From assembly GCA_900553265.1 (NCBI GenBank), contig USDD01000128.1:1-5828 (forward strand): DNA of 5,828 nucleotides. Direction: 5' to 3'. Shown here in pieces: positions 1 to 5,634 of this stretch. The stretch's first letter is position 1. Each line of letters opens with the position of its first letter. Under the pieces are notes generated by a model. The model saw only the letters and a program-made list of their open reading frames with translations, made no database searches and had not been told where the DNA came from. A program made the translations under genes and the position numbers. This DNA comes from an uncultured Eubacteriales bacterium (GTDB lineage: Bacteria; Bacillota; Clostridia; Christensenellales; Aristaeellaceae).

Positions 1-398
1 TCCATTTCAGCACGTTCACCTGCGTGCCCCTGCCGATGGTGCCCAGATATTTGCTCGACGCGCTGGCGCTGGCGTAAACCTTCACCTTGTCCGCGGTCAC
101 CGTTCCGGGCACGGCGTTCTCAATGGACGGCGTGGCCGTGGGAGCCGCCGTCGGGGTGGGCGTGGTCTTGTTCAGCTCATCCGTGCGTGTCAGCGCGCTC
201 ACCGCGCAGTAGCCGTAGTTGCCGTTGAGCTCAATGTAAGCCCAGCTGCCGTTGTACTTCAGCACGTTCACCTGCGTGCCCTTGCCCAGCGTGCCCAGAT
301 ACTTGCTGGACGTGTCGGCCTCCTTATAGACCTTCACCTTGTCCGCCGTCACTGTGCCGGAAATCGCGTTTTCCGTGGAGGGCGTGGCCGTGGGAGCC
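1..398 (-). repeat. Tandem 84-codon (252-bp) SH3b-plus-linker repeat
   Basis: Bases 1-146 recur at 253-398 with an offset of exactly 252 bp (84 codons). Stretches such as the one reading ttcagcacgttcacctgcgt (from 6 and from 258) and ggcgtggccgtgggagcc (129-146 and 381-398) are identical. In protein, both copies share GTVTADKVKVY, SSKYLGT and GTQVNVLK, and differ mainly around residues 191-195 against 275-279. This is an internal duplication of one SH3b domain with its Thr-Pro linker. It is probably longer, since the second unit runs off the window. Confidence 0.85.
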
Positions 399-895
399 GG
401 AGTCGCGGTCAGCACGGGCGTTTCCGAGATGTAGGCCAGCGCGGAAACCTGAATATACGCGCCCACGCCGTCCTTCTCGATCATGGCCCATCCGGAATCG
501 AAGGCCTTGACCAGGCGCACCTTCGTGCCCTTGGAGACGCTCAGCGACGGGCTGGAGGTCTTGGGCTCGAGATAGACCTTCGTCTTTTCGGCGACGGCGG
601 CCTCCGGACAGCCGTCGTCCACGCGGTGCAGGTCGCGCACGCGCATGTAGCCGGGATTGCCGTAATAGAGCACCGCGGCCACGTCGCCCTGCCACTTGAC
701 CACCGTGACGACGCTGTACTGCTCCAGCGAGCCCACGCGTTTGGATTGCTTCGCGTCCGACCACACCGAGGCCGAGCTGGCGGAGACGTAGGCGGCAAAG
801 CTCTCTGCCAGCGCCGCGGGCGCGGCGGCCAGACAGAGCGCCAGAATCAGCGTCAGCGCCACGCTCCTTCGGATGAATTTCAATCGTTCCTTCAT
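1..895 (-). CDS. Secreted multi-SH3b-domain protein, 3' end outside window
   Basis: The frame stays open from the ATG at 895 to the window edge, giving 298 complete codons and no stop, so the C-terminus is missing. AAGGAG at 903-908 lies 7 bases before the ATG. The N-terminus is a classic Sec signal peptide: basic residues 2-10 (KERLKFIRR), a hydrophobic core 12-25, and an AxA site (Ala28-Leu-Ala30) with cleavage before Glu31. Bacterial SH3-like domains follow at about 33-92, 100-157 and 180-238, and a fourth starts at 264. Each has the usual V-x-V/W-x-x-P/A...G-x-x-V...GWAYI/GYC-V-x-x-L pattern. Domains 2-3 and 3-4 are joined by Thr/Pro/Ala linkers (159-179 and about 239-263). SH3b domains usually bind peptidoglycan or mediate protein contacts outside the cell, so a cell-wall role is inferred. 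A catalytic domain such as NlpC/P60 could follow beyond the edge but is not visible. Confidence 0.88.
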   Translation of the reverse strand, partial: MKERLKFIRRSVALTLILALCLAAAPAALAESFAAYVSASSASVWSDAKQSKRVGSLEQYSVVTVVKWQGDVAAVLYYGNPGYMRVRDLHRVDDGCPEAAVAEKTKVYLEPKTSSPSLSVSKGTKVRLVKAFDSGWAMIEKDGVGAYIQVSALAYISETPVLTATPAPTATPSTENAISGTVTADKVKVYKEADTSSKYLGTLGKGTQVNVLKYNGSWAYIELNGNYGYCAVSALTRTDELNKTTPTPTAAPTATPSIENAVPGTVTADKVKVYASASASSKYLGTIGRGTQVNVLKW

Positions 896-1104
896 GCTCT
901 TTCTCCTTGTATCTCGCGCGCGGCGGCAAATGGGCCGCTTCCCTGCGCAAATTGAGTTTCTCTGTGCGCCGCGGCAGAATCCGCCGCGGAATCTCATATA
1001 GATATATTATTTCACCGTTCGTCACAGAATTCCTTCAATTTGCAATGTAAAATAAGTATGGCTGAATTATGACCGTAATACTTTCGAAATATCTCGCAAT
1101 ATCT
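896..1104 (-). promoter_or_regulatory. A+T-rich leader/promoter region of the SH3b gene
   Basis: This gap of about 209 bases separates the CDF stop from the SH3b start. Bases 995-1104 are much richer in A+T than the flanking genes, as expected for a promoter. On the minus strand there are several -10-like hexamers (TAATAT, TATATC, TATATG at about 998-1009), but none has a convincing -35 box at 16-18 bases, so no promoter is assigned. No hairpin with a T-run follows the CDF stop, so some readthrough from that gene is possible. Confidence 0.4.
969..989 (-). other. Perfect GC hairpin in the SH3b leader
   Basis: CCGCGGC (969-975) and GCCGCGG (983-989) form a perfect 7-bp inverted repeat around a 7-base loop. 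A weaker pair, GCGGC/GCCGC at 923-927 and 934-938, lies closer to the ribosome site. No T-run follows either, so they are not simple terminators. They would lie in the 5' untranslated RNA if transcription starts near the A+T-rich block at about 1000. A structural or regulatory role is an inference. Confidence 0.4.
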
Positions 1105-2280
1105 TCACTCTCCGGCGTAGGGCCGGTCGATGTTGACCACGGCGTAGTAATCGCCGTCCATCTCCCGCACCAGCGCGCAGACCGCCTGCCTGAGCGCCTC
1201 GTCGCTGCGCTCGTCCTGAAGGGGAACCACCGCGTCGAAGATGACGTTGGTGTGGGTCGGCCCGGCCACCATGCGGAAATCGTGGATGGTCACGCCGGGA
1301 TTGAGCTTCTGCCGCAGCATGGACAGCACGCGATCCCGGGTCTGGGCCACCAGCGCGTCGTCGGTGGCGATGGGATCCATGTGAATCACCGCCTGACAGC
1401 CCAGCTCGGCGCTCAGCCGCCGTTCGATGGTGTCGATCACATCGTGAATCTCGGAGAAATTCCCGTCCGCGGGCACCTCGGCGTGCAGCGAGAGCATCAC
1501 CCTCCCCGGGCCGTAATCGTGCACCACCAGGTCGTGCACGCCGTGCACCGCGTCGTAGCTGTTCACAATGTCGTACACGCGCCGCACGAACTCCGGGTCG
1601 GGCGGATTGCCCAGCAGCGGGCTGATGGTGTCCTTCGCCGCGTCATAGCCGGCCTTCAGGATCATCAGCGAGACCAGCGCGCCGGCGTAGGCGTCCACGT
1701 TCCAGCCGAGAAAATGTCCCGCCAGCGACGACAGCAGCACCGCCGACGTGGCCGCCACGTCGCTCAGGCTGTCCAGCGCCGCGGCCTCCATGGCCACGGA
1801 ATGAATTTTCCGCCCCACCGAGCGGTTGTAGGCCGCCATGTAGAGCTTGACGAGAATCGACCCCAGCAGGATGGCCGCCGAGAGCATGCTGAAGGACACG
1901 GCCTCGGGCGCGAAGATCTTCTCCACCGACGAGCGCGCCAGATCGAAGCCCATCAGCACGATGACCATAGCGACGATCAGCCCGGCGACGTACTCCGCCC
2001 GGCCATGGCCGAAGGGATGCTCCACGTCGTGGCGCTTGCCCGAGACCTTGAAGCCGATCAGCGTAATCACCGACGAGCCCGCGTCGGACAGGTTGTTGAA
2101 CGCGTCGGCGCGGATGGCGATGGAGCCGGTCATCGTGCCCGCCAGCCATTTGGCCGCGAACAGCACAATGTTCAGCGCGACGCCCAGCACGCCGCACAGC
2201 GTTCCATAGGCGCGGCGCACCTGCGGATTTTCCACGTCGTCGCGATTTTTGATAAACAGCCTTGAAAGCAGCCGAAGCAT
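1105..2280 (-). CDS. Cation diffusion facilitator (CDF), probable Mn2+ exporter
   Basis: This is an inner-membrane metal/proton antiporter of the CDF family, 391 residues from the preferred ATG at 2280. Six membrane helices lie at about 28-48, 52-79, 97-117, 129-150, 161-187 and 191-210. The CDF signature is clear: ADAFNNLSDAGSS in helix 2, HPFGHGRAE at 88-96 after it, and ALDSLSDVAATS in helix 5. The transport site reads Asn62-xxx-Asp66 (helix 2) and Asp170-xxx-Asp174 (helix 5). Zn-type CDFs usually have His/Asp pairs, whereas an N/D-D-D-D site is associated with the Mn group (streptococcal MntE, from memory), so Mn2+ export is inferred. The cytosolic part after residue 215 is about 175 residues, roughly twice that of YiiP/FieF. 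It holds a ZT-dimer-like domain ending in HMDP (300-303) and a second alpha/beta domain (about 308-391). The total length resembles MntE. Fe2+ remains an alternative substrate. The gene has its own promoter. Confidence 0.9.
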   Translation of the reverse strand: MLRLLSRLFIKNRDDVENPQVRRAYGTLCGVLGVALNIVLFAAKWLAGTMTGSIAIRADAFNNLSDAGSSVITLIGFKVSGKRHDVEHPFGHGRAEYVAGLIVAMVIVLMGFDLARSSVEKIFAPEAVSFSMLSAAILLGSILVKLYMAAYNRSVGRKIHSVAMEAAALDSLSDVAATSAVLLSSLAGHFLGWNVDAYAGALVSLMILKAGYDAAKDTISPLLGNPPDPEFVRRVYDIVNSYDAVHGVHDLVVHDYGPGRVMLSLHAEVPADGNFSEIHDVIDTIERRLSAELGCQAVIHMDPIATDDALVAQTRDRVLSMLRQKLNPGVTIHDFRMVAGPTHTNVIFDAVVPLQDERSDEALRQAVCALVREMDGDYYAVVNIDRPYAGE

Positions 2281-2287
2281 GCGCATT

Positions 2288-2292
2288 CCTCC
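2288..2292 (-). promoter_or_regulatory. Ribosome binding site deciding the CDF start
   Basis: GGAGG lies 7 bases before the ATG at 2280 but only 1 base before the in-frame ATG at 2286. The spacing favours 2280, which shortens the protein by two residues (Met-Arg) compared with the longest frame. Confidence 0.7.
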
Positions 2293-2323
2293 CTCGGCGG
2301 AGAGTCAGCCTCCGATTCCCTCC

Positions 2324-2332
2324 ATTATATCA
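2324..2332 (-). promoter_or_regulatory. Extended -10 promoter of the CDF gene
   Basis: The minus strand reads TGATATAAT, a perfect extended -10 (TGnTATAAT). The hexamer TATAAT is at 2324-2329. At 17 bases upstream there is only GGAATT (2347-2352), a poor -35, so the extended -10 would have to compensate. The predicted transcript starts near 2317, leaving about 36 bases of leader, too short for a riboswitch. Confidence 0.65.
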
Positions 2333-2363
2333 TTCTTTTCCGGGCCAATTCCGCTCGCCATCG

Positions 2364-2373
2364 CACAATTGTG
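2364..2373. promoter_or_regulatory. 10-bp palindrome, candidate operator between divergent promoters
   Basis: CACAATTGTG is a perfect palindrome between the CDF and tatD promoters, about 45-55 bases upstream of the CDF start point and 57-66 upstream of the tatD start point. That location suits an activator or a shared regulator. The site occurs once and matches no operator I can name, so its function is a guess. Confidence 0.3.
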
Positions 2374-2394
2374 TTAAATCGCCCGCCGCATTTC

Positions 2395-2423
2395 TTGCGC
2401 CGCCGCGCCGGGCGTGCTATAAT
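2395..2423 (+). promoter_or_regulatory. tatD promoter (extended -10)
   Basis: TGCTATAAT gives a perfect extended -10, with TATAAT at 2418-2423. A weak -35, TTGCGC at 2395-2400, sits at the ideal 17-base spacing. Transcription should begin near 2430. The leader holds GAAGGA (2447-2452), 8 bases before the ATG at 2461. Confidence 0.75.
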
Positions 2424-2460
2424 GCGTTGACAAATCCATTTATAAAGAAGGAATCCATCC

Positions 2461-3249
2461 ATGAATCTGTTCGACACCCACTGCCACATCGCCGACCCGG
2501 CCTTTGACGGCGACCGCGCCGACATGATCGCCCGGTTCCGGGAGGTGGGCGTGCGCCGTGCGCTGGTGGTCGCCGACCCCTGCGAGGAGGAGCCGAATCA
2601 GGCGCGCGTGTTCGCCCTTGCGGAGGAATATCCGTTTCTCTATGCCGCCATCGGCGCGCATCCCCACAACGCCTGCCGCTATTCGGACGAGGCGGAGGCG
2701 ACGATTCTGCGCTGTCTGAGCCATCCCAAATGCCGTCTGCTGGGCGAAATCGGCTTGGACTACCACTACGATCTCTCTCCCCGGGAGACCCAGCGCGCGG
2801 TGTTCGACCGCCAGCTGGAGCTGGCCTTTGTCCGGAACGTTCCGGTGCAGCTGCACATCCGCGAGGCCCACGGCGACTGCATGGACATGCTGCGCGCCCG
2901 GGCCGCGGCGGGGCGCATGCCCGCGGGCATCCTCCACTGCTTCACCGGCAGCTGGGAGTCGGCGAAGGTCTATCTCGATCTGGGCCTGTACGTCTCCCTG
3001 TCCGGCGCGGTGACGTTCAAGAACGCGCCGAAGCTCAGCGAGGTGGCGCGCAATCTGCCCGAGGATCGCATCCTCATCGAGACGGACTGCCCCTACATGG
3101 CGCCGGTTCCGCTGCGGGGCCAGCGCAACGAGCCGTCCTTCCTGCCCCACACGCTGGCCAAAGTCGCCGAGCTGCGCGGCGCCGCCCCCGACCGCATGGC
3201 CCAGACGCTCTACGACAACGCCTGCCGCGCGCTGAGAATTGAAGAATAA
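2461..3249 (+). CDS. tatD: TatD family metal-dependent hydrolase (DNase)
   Basis: The protein is 262 residues, the normal length for the TatD family, a TIM-barrel amidohydrolase-superfamily nuclease with two metal ions. The full set of signature motifs is present: DTHCH at 5-9 (His7, His9), GAHPH at 65-69, GEIGLDYHYD at 95-104 (Glu96), LHIREAH at 131-137 (His132), HCFTG at 159-163 (His159) and ETDCPY at 207-212 (Asp209). Nothing catalytic is missing. Family members have 3'-5' exonuclease/DNase activity linked to DNA repair and fragment clearance. A cytoplasmic location is expected, as there is no signal peptide. The gene has its own promoter and terminator and both neighbours lie on the other strand, so it looks monocistronic. 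This differs from Bacillus, where the homologue (yabD) lies near metS, rnmV and ksgA. The precise substrate cannot be told from sequence. Confidence 0.95.
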   Translation: MNLFDTHCHIADPAFDGDRADMIARFREVGVRRALVVADPCEEEPNQARVFALAEEYPFLYAAIGAHPHNACRYSDEAEATILRCLSHPKCRLLGEIGLDYHYDLSPRETQRAVFDRQLELAFVRNVPVQLHIREAHGDCMDMLRARAAAGRMPAGILHCFTGSWESAKVYLDLGLYVSLSGAVTFKNAPKLSEVARNLPEDRILIETDCPYMAPVPLRGQRNEPSFLPHTLAKVAELRGAAPDRMAQTLYDNACRALRIEE

Positions 3250-3256
3250 AAACAAT

Positions 3257-3310
3257 AAACCGCCCGCGGAGCGCTCCGTTTTCCGAAGCCTCCGCGGGCG
3301 GTTTTCGTTT
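3257..3310. terminator. Bidirectional intrinsic terminator between tatD and the mutarotase gene
   Basis: AAACCGCCCGCGGAG (3257-3271) pairs perfectly with 3290-3304, a 15-bp GC-rich stem. Inside it, GCT/AGC (3273-3275 with 3287-3289) can add three pairs. On the plus strand the stem runs into TTTT and then T-rich sequence to 3322. On the minus strand it runs into GTTTATTGTTTTTATTC. The two genes converge with 72 bases between their stop codons, so one hairpin can end both transcripts. Confidence 0.9.
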
Positions 3311-3321
3311 GATTTGCTTTT

Positions 3322-4167
3322 TCAGACCTTCACCGTCACCGGGAACGCGAACTCCGCGCCGGGTTCCAGAGACTGAATCCGCTCCTTGCGCGTGAAGTCG
3401 CCGTCCGCGTCCCAGCGGTCGTCCACGCCGTACCACGGCTCGATGCAGACGTATTCCGCGCCGGGCCTGGCCCAGAGGCCCAGACAGGGCGCGCCGCCGA
3501 AATCCACGTGCACATTGCGCCCGTTCCGCCGAACCAGCGCCGCGCCCCGGGACTTCAGGCCGTCAAAGATCAGCGCGTCCCGCGCGAAGGTGTCGGGCGC
3601 GAGGGCGAGCTGGCGGGAATGGTCGAACACGGGAACCTGCTCCGGCTCGCGCAGGCCGTTTTCGCCCAGCAGGAACGCGCTCACCGTCTCCTCCGCGTCC
3701 ATGACGATCTGGTCGCCCATCTCGCACCGGAAGCCCGGATGCGCGCCGAGGGAGAACCACATCGTCTCCGCGCCGGTGTTGCGCACGCGCGTCTCCATGA
3801 CGAAGCCGTCCGCCGTCAGCGCGTAATGCGCGCGCAGCTCGAAGGGAAAGGGATAGCGCTCCAGCGTCTGGACGCTGTCCGTCAGCAGGAAGGTCATCTC
3901 CGTCTCGCCCTGTGTCTCCAGCATAAACTCCGACCGCCGGGCAAAACCGTGCTTGTTCAGAGAATACTCCCGTCCATTCAGGCGATAGCGGTCGCCCTTC
4001 AGCCGACCCACGATGGGAAACAGCAGCGGCGACTGGCCGTTCCAGATCTCCCGGTTCTGCCAGATATACTCGTACTCGCCGCCGCGCAGATCGCAGAAAC
4101 TGGTCAGCTCCGCGCCCAGACTGCGCGCGCGCAGCCGAAAGGACTCGCTTCGAATCTCGCCGATCAT
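3322..4167 (-). CDS. Aldose 1-epimerase (mutarotase) family protein, LacX-like
   Basis: The 281-residue protein belongs to the galactose-mutarotase-like fold, which interconverts alpha and beta anomers of aldoses. Landmarks match the LacX-type subgroup: NGQSPLLFPIVGRL at 43-56 (Arg55 for substrate), KHGFAR at 72-77 (His73), SLGAHPGF at 139-146 (His143) and CIEPWYGVDD at 241-250 (Glu243, the likely catalytic base). The equivalent His/His/Glu set is the known catalytic machinery of GalM, and all members are present. The length is typical of LacX-like proteins and shorter than E. coli GalM. There is no signal peptide, so it is cytoplasmic. AAGGAG (4176-4181) lies 8 bases before the ATG, and only 15 bases separate the start from the stop of the upstream SIS-domain gene, so the two are co-transcribed. 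Some family members act on sugar 6-phosphates (YeaD-like), so free galactose or glucose should not be assumed. Confidence 0.9.
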   Translation of the reverse strand: MIGEIRSESFRLRARSLGAELTSFCDLRGGEYEYIWQNREIWNGQSPLLFPIVGRLKGDRYRLNGREYSLNKHGFARRSEFMLETQGETEMTFLLTDSVQTLERYPFPFELRAHYALTADGFVMETRVRNTGAETMWFSLGAHPGFRCEMGDQIVMDAEETVSAFLLGENGLREPEQVPVFDHSRQLALAPDTFARDALIFDGLKSRGAALVRRNGRNVHVDFGGAPCLGLWARPGAEYVCIEPWYGVDDRWDADGDFTRKERIQSLEPGAEFAFPVTVKV

Positions 4168-4182
4168 GCTCTTCTCTCCTTC

Positions 4183-4740
4183 TTATTCCGCGAAGAACGC
4201 CGCCTCGACCCGGGCGCACAGTTCGTGATAGAGCTTGATGTGCTCCTCCTGTACGCGATAGGTCTCGGTCTCGGGCGCTTCGATCAGAATATCGCTCAGC
4301 GCGCGCAGGCGGCCGCCGCCCATGCCCGTCAGGCCCACGCAGGTCACGCCCTTCAGCTTCGCCGCGCGCATGGCCAGCTCCACGTTCCGGGCGTTGCCCG
4401 ACGTGGAAATGCCCAGCAGCATGTCGCCTGGCTGACCATAGGCCAGCACCTGCTGGGCAAACATGTACTCGCCGCCCAGATCGTTGACGATGGCGGCGAT
4501 GACCGCGCCCTGCGCCGTCAGATCCAGCGCCGGCAGGCCCATCTGCAGCCGGTTCTCGCCCAGCGCCTCGTTCCATTCCGCCGGCAGGGGCCGCTTCTTC
4601 AGAAAGCCCTTGACCAGCTCGCCGACGATGTGTGCGCTGTCCGACGCGCTGCCGCCGTTGCCGCAGACCATCAGCTTGCCGCCGTTTCTGTAGCACTCAA
4701 TCAGTTTCTCCACTGCCCGATCCAACGCCGCGTTTCCCAT
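4183..4740 (-). CDS. SIS-domain sugar-phosphate isomerase, GmhA (phosphoheptose isomerase)-like
   Basis: The product is 185 residues from the chosen ATG. GmhA converts sedoheptulose 7-phosphate to D-glycero-D-manno-heptose 7-phosphate. The SIS fold is clear: CGNGGSASDSAHIVGEL at 26-42, VNDLGGEYMFAQQ at 85-97, the phosphate-binding GISTSGNARNVE at 110-121, LTGMGGG at 137-143, and RVQEEHIKLYHELC at 162-175. Residues matching the GmhA active-site/metal set are His37, Glu41, Gln164 and His172. E. coli GmhA carries about 25 more residues before CGNGGS, and the N-terminal helix is shorter here. A stretch at about 56-74 is longer than in E. coli. Upstream of the frame there is an immediate stop (4765-4767), so no hidden extension exists. 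The mutarotase follows 15 bases downstream. Heptose use in Clostridia would fit S-layer or surface glycans. Another phosphosugar or a DiaA-like role is possible, so no gene symbol is given. Confidence 0.85.
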   Translation of the reverse strand: MGNAALDRAVEKLIECYRNGGKLMVCGNGGSASDSAHIVGELVKGFLKKRPLPAEWNEALGENRLQMGLPALDLTAQGAVIAAIVNDLGGEYMFAQQVLAYGQPGDMLLGISTSGNARNVELAMRAAKLKGVTCVGLTGMGGGRLRALSDILIEAPETETYRVQEEHIKLYHELCARVEAAFFAE

Positions 4741-4751
4741 GGCCGTCCACA

Positions 4752-4757
4752 CTCCCT
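4752..4757 (-). promoter_or_regulatory. Ribosome binding site deciding the SIS-gene start
   Basis: AGGGAG lies 11 bases before the ATG at 4740, a slightly long spacing. The frame opens earlier at a TTG (4761), but this codon has no Shine-Dalgarno sequence and lies upstream of AGGGAG, so it is rejected as the start. An in-frame GTG at 4752 overlaps the site itself. Confidence 0.6.
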
Positions 4758-4776
4758 GCAAAAATCAATCAATTTA

Positions 4777-4805
4777 AGTATATGGCTTCACAGGCGCGTT
4801 GTCAA
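4777..4805 (-). promoter_or_regulatory. Near-consensus sigma-70/sigma-A promoter of the SIS-mutarotase operon
   Basis: TTGACA (4800-4805) and TATACT (4777-4782) are separated by exactly 17 bases. This is a full -35 consensus with five of six -10 matches. Transcription should begin near 4770, about 30 bases before the ATG at 4740. No inverted repeat overlaps it, so there is no visible sign of a repressor and high constitutive expression is the simplest reading. Confidence 0.88.
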
Positions 4806-4808
4806 GTC

Positions 4809-4841
4809 AAAAAACGCCGGAGCTTCTTCGTGAAACCCCGG
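4809..4841 (-). terminator. Intrinsic terminator of the ABC transporter operon
   Basis: On the minus strand CCGGGGTTTC pairs with GAAGCTCCGG over 10 bp (two G-T wobbles) around the five-base loop ACGAA, at 4817-4841, followed by CG and six T (4809-4814). It lies 10 bases after the permease stop codon. Only three bases separate the T-run from the -35 box of the next promoter. Confidence 0.88.
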
Positions 4842-4851
4842 TTTGCATTTC

Positions 4852-5589
4852 TCACACACCCCGCTTCATCCGATGATGGAACGTCCACACGGCCAGCGCC
4901 AGCACGCCCGCCGCCCAGAAACAGACGTTCAGCAGCGGGCCGCCGATCCCGGCAGTTTCTCCCGCCAGCGCGGCCCGAGCGGCGGTCACGGAATTGGCGA
5001 AGGGCAGCGTCTCGGCGGCGCGGCGGAAGCCGTCGCCCAGCAGGCTTAAGTCGAACCAGACGCCGCTGAGCCACGCGCAGACATTGGTCAGCAGCGCGCC
5101 GCACACGCCGCCCACCTGCCGGTCATTGAGAAGCGTGCCGCAGAGCAGGCCGATGGCGACGTACAGCGCCGCCGCGGGCAGCAGCATCAGCATGGACAGA
5201 ATCGCGTTTCCGTCAAAATGCAGTCCCGCCGCCAGAGCCGCGGCATAGCACACGGCGATCTGCGCCGCGCACAGCGGCAGCATGGGGGCCAGATAGCCCG
5301 CGATGAAATCCCCGGGGCGCATGGGCGACGCGCACAGCCGCAGCATCAGCGACGACGCGCGGTCCCGGGCGATGAGCGTCGCCGAAAACAGCGCCGCGAA
5401 GGTCAGCCCGAAGGCCGCCACGCCCGGAGCCAGCCGATCGATTTCGAACATGGACACGGGAATATTGCGCTGGATGATGGTCAGCAGCGCCAGCAGCACC
5501 AGCGGAAAGCCCAGACTGAACCCCACCGTCAGCGGATCCCGCACCAGCTCCCGGGCATTGCGCCGCGCAAAGGCCATGGCTCGTTTCAT
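4852..5589 (-). CDS. ABC-2 type transporter permease
   Basis: The 245-residue membrane protein has the ABC-2 pattern of six helices, at about 21-39, 54-74, 95-122, 130-154, 159-180 and 217-237. A short basic cytosolic N-terminus (MKRAMAFARRNARELVRDP) leads into helix 1. The stretch RDRASSLMLRLCASPMRP (75-92) after helix 2 matches the charged coupling-helix region of this family. Such permeases pair with a separate ATPase to export drugs, lipids, polysaccharide or peptides. The ATPase end lies just upstream, so the pair forms one exporter, and its substrate is not visible. The chosen ATG at 5589 has AAGGAG (5600-5605) 10 bases upstream and a closer AAAGG at 4 bases. The frame is open to a TTG at 5631, but that codon lacks a ribosome site and would add residues unlike an ABC-2 N-terminus. 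A terminator follows directly. Confidence 0.9.
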   Translation of the reverse strand: MKRAMAFARRNARELVRDPLTVGFSLGFPLVLLALLTIIQRNIPVSMFEIDRLAPGVAAFGLTFAALFSATLIARDRASSLMLRLCASPMRPGDFIAGYLAPMLPLCAAQIAVCYAAALAAGLHFDGNAILSMLMLLPAAALYVAIGLLCGTLLNDRQVGGVCGALLTNVCAWLSGVWFDLSLLGDGFRRAAETLPFANSVTAARAALAGETAGIGGPLLNVCFWAAGVLALAVWTFHHRMKRGV

Positions 5590-5610
5590 TCTACCTTTTC
5601 TCCTTCCGCA

Positions 5611-5630
5611 TGAAAGCCCGGCGGCTTTCA
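5611..5630. repeat. Hairpin between the ABC ATPase and permease genes
   Basis: TGAAAGCC (5611-5618) and GGCTTTCA (5623-5630) form a perfect 8-bp inverted repeat with a CGGC tetraloop. It lies in the transcript just upstream of the permease ribosome site (about 5600-5605). No T-run follows, so it is probably not a terminator. It could protect the 3' end of a processed ATPase message or tune permease translation. Both roles are inferences. Confidence 0.5.
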
Positions 5631-5634
5631 ATCC

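Noticed and set aside
324..1025. 233-residue minus-strand frame overlapping the SH3b gene
   Set aside because: It is out of frame with the signal peptide and SH3b domains, is Arg-rich, and begins in the A+T-rich leader without a ribosome site.
1069..2265. 398-residue open frame on the plus strand opposite the CDF gene
   Set aside because: It is antisense to a clear CDF transporter. Its His/Arg/Val-rich composition is typical of the mirrored third-position GC bias, and it has no recognisable domain or ribosome site.
2281..2330. Manganese riboswitch (yybP-ykoY type) upstream of the CDF gene
   Set aside because: The leader from the predicted start near 2317 to the ATG is about 36 bases, too short, and no such fold is visible.
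2427..2432. TTGACA just before tatD as a -35 box
   Set aside because: It is a perfect hexamer, but no -10 lies at 16-18 bases. The nearest, TATAAA at 2441, is only 8 bases away and would overlap the ribosome site region. The upstream TGCTATAAT is the better promoter.
2440..3255. 271-residue minus-strand frame opposite tatD
   Set aside because: It lies over a complete TatD with all catalytic motifs and runs into the tatD promoter leader. No homology is recognisable.
3508..4833. 441-residue open frame on the plus strand opposite the mutarotase and SIS genes
   Set aside because: It spans two recognisable genes, an operon junction and a promoter on the other strand. Its Gln/His/Arg/Ala-rich composition is that of an antisense shadow in GC-rich DNA.
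4741..4851. Missing N-terminal helix of the GmhA-like protein hidden by a frameshift
   Set aside because: A stop lies directly upstream in frame (4765-4767), and the interval is filled by a strong promoter and a terminator, so it is not coding.
5590..5631. Permease starting at TTG 5631 (14 extra residues)
   Set aside because: It has no ribosome site, would begin inside the hairpin, and adds residues unlike an ABC-2 N-terminus. ATG 5589 has AAGGAG at 10 bases.
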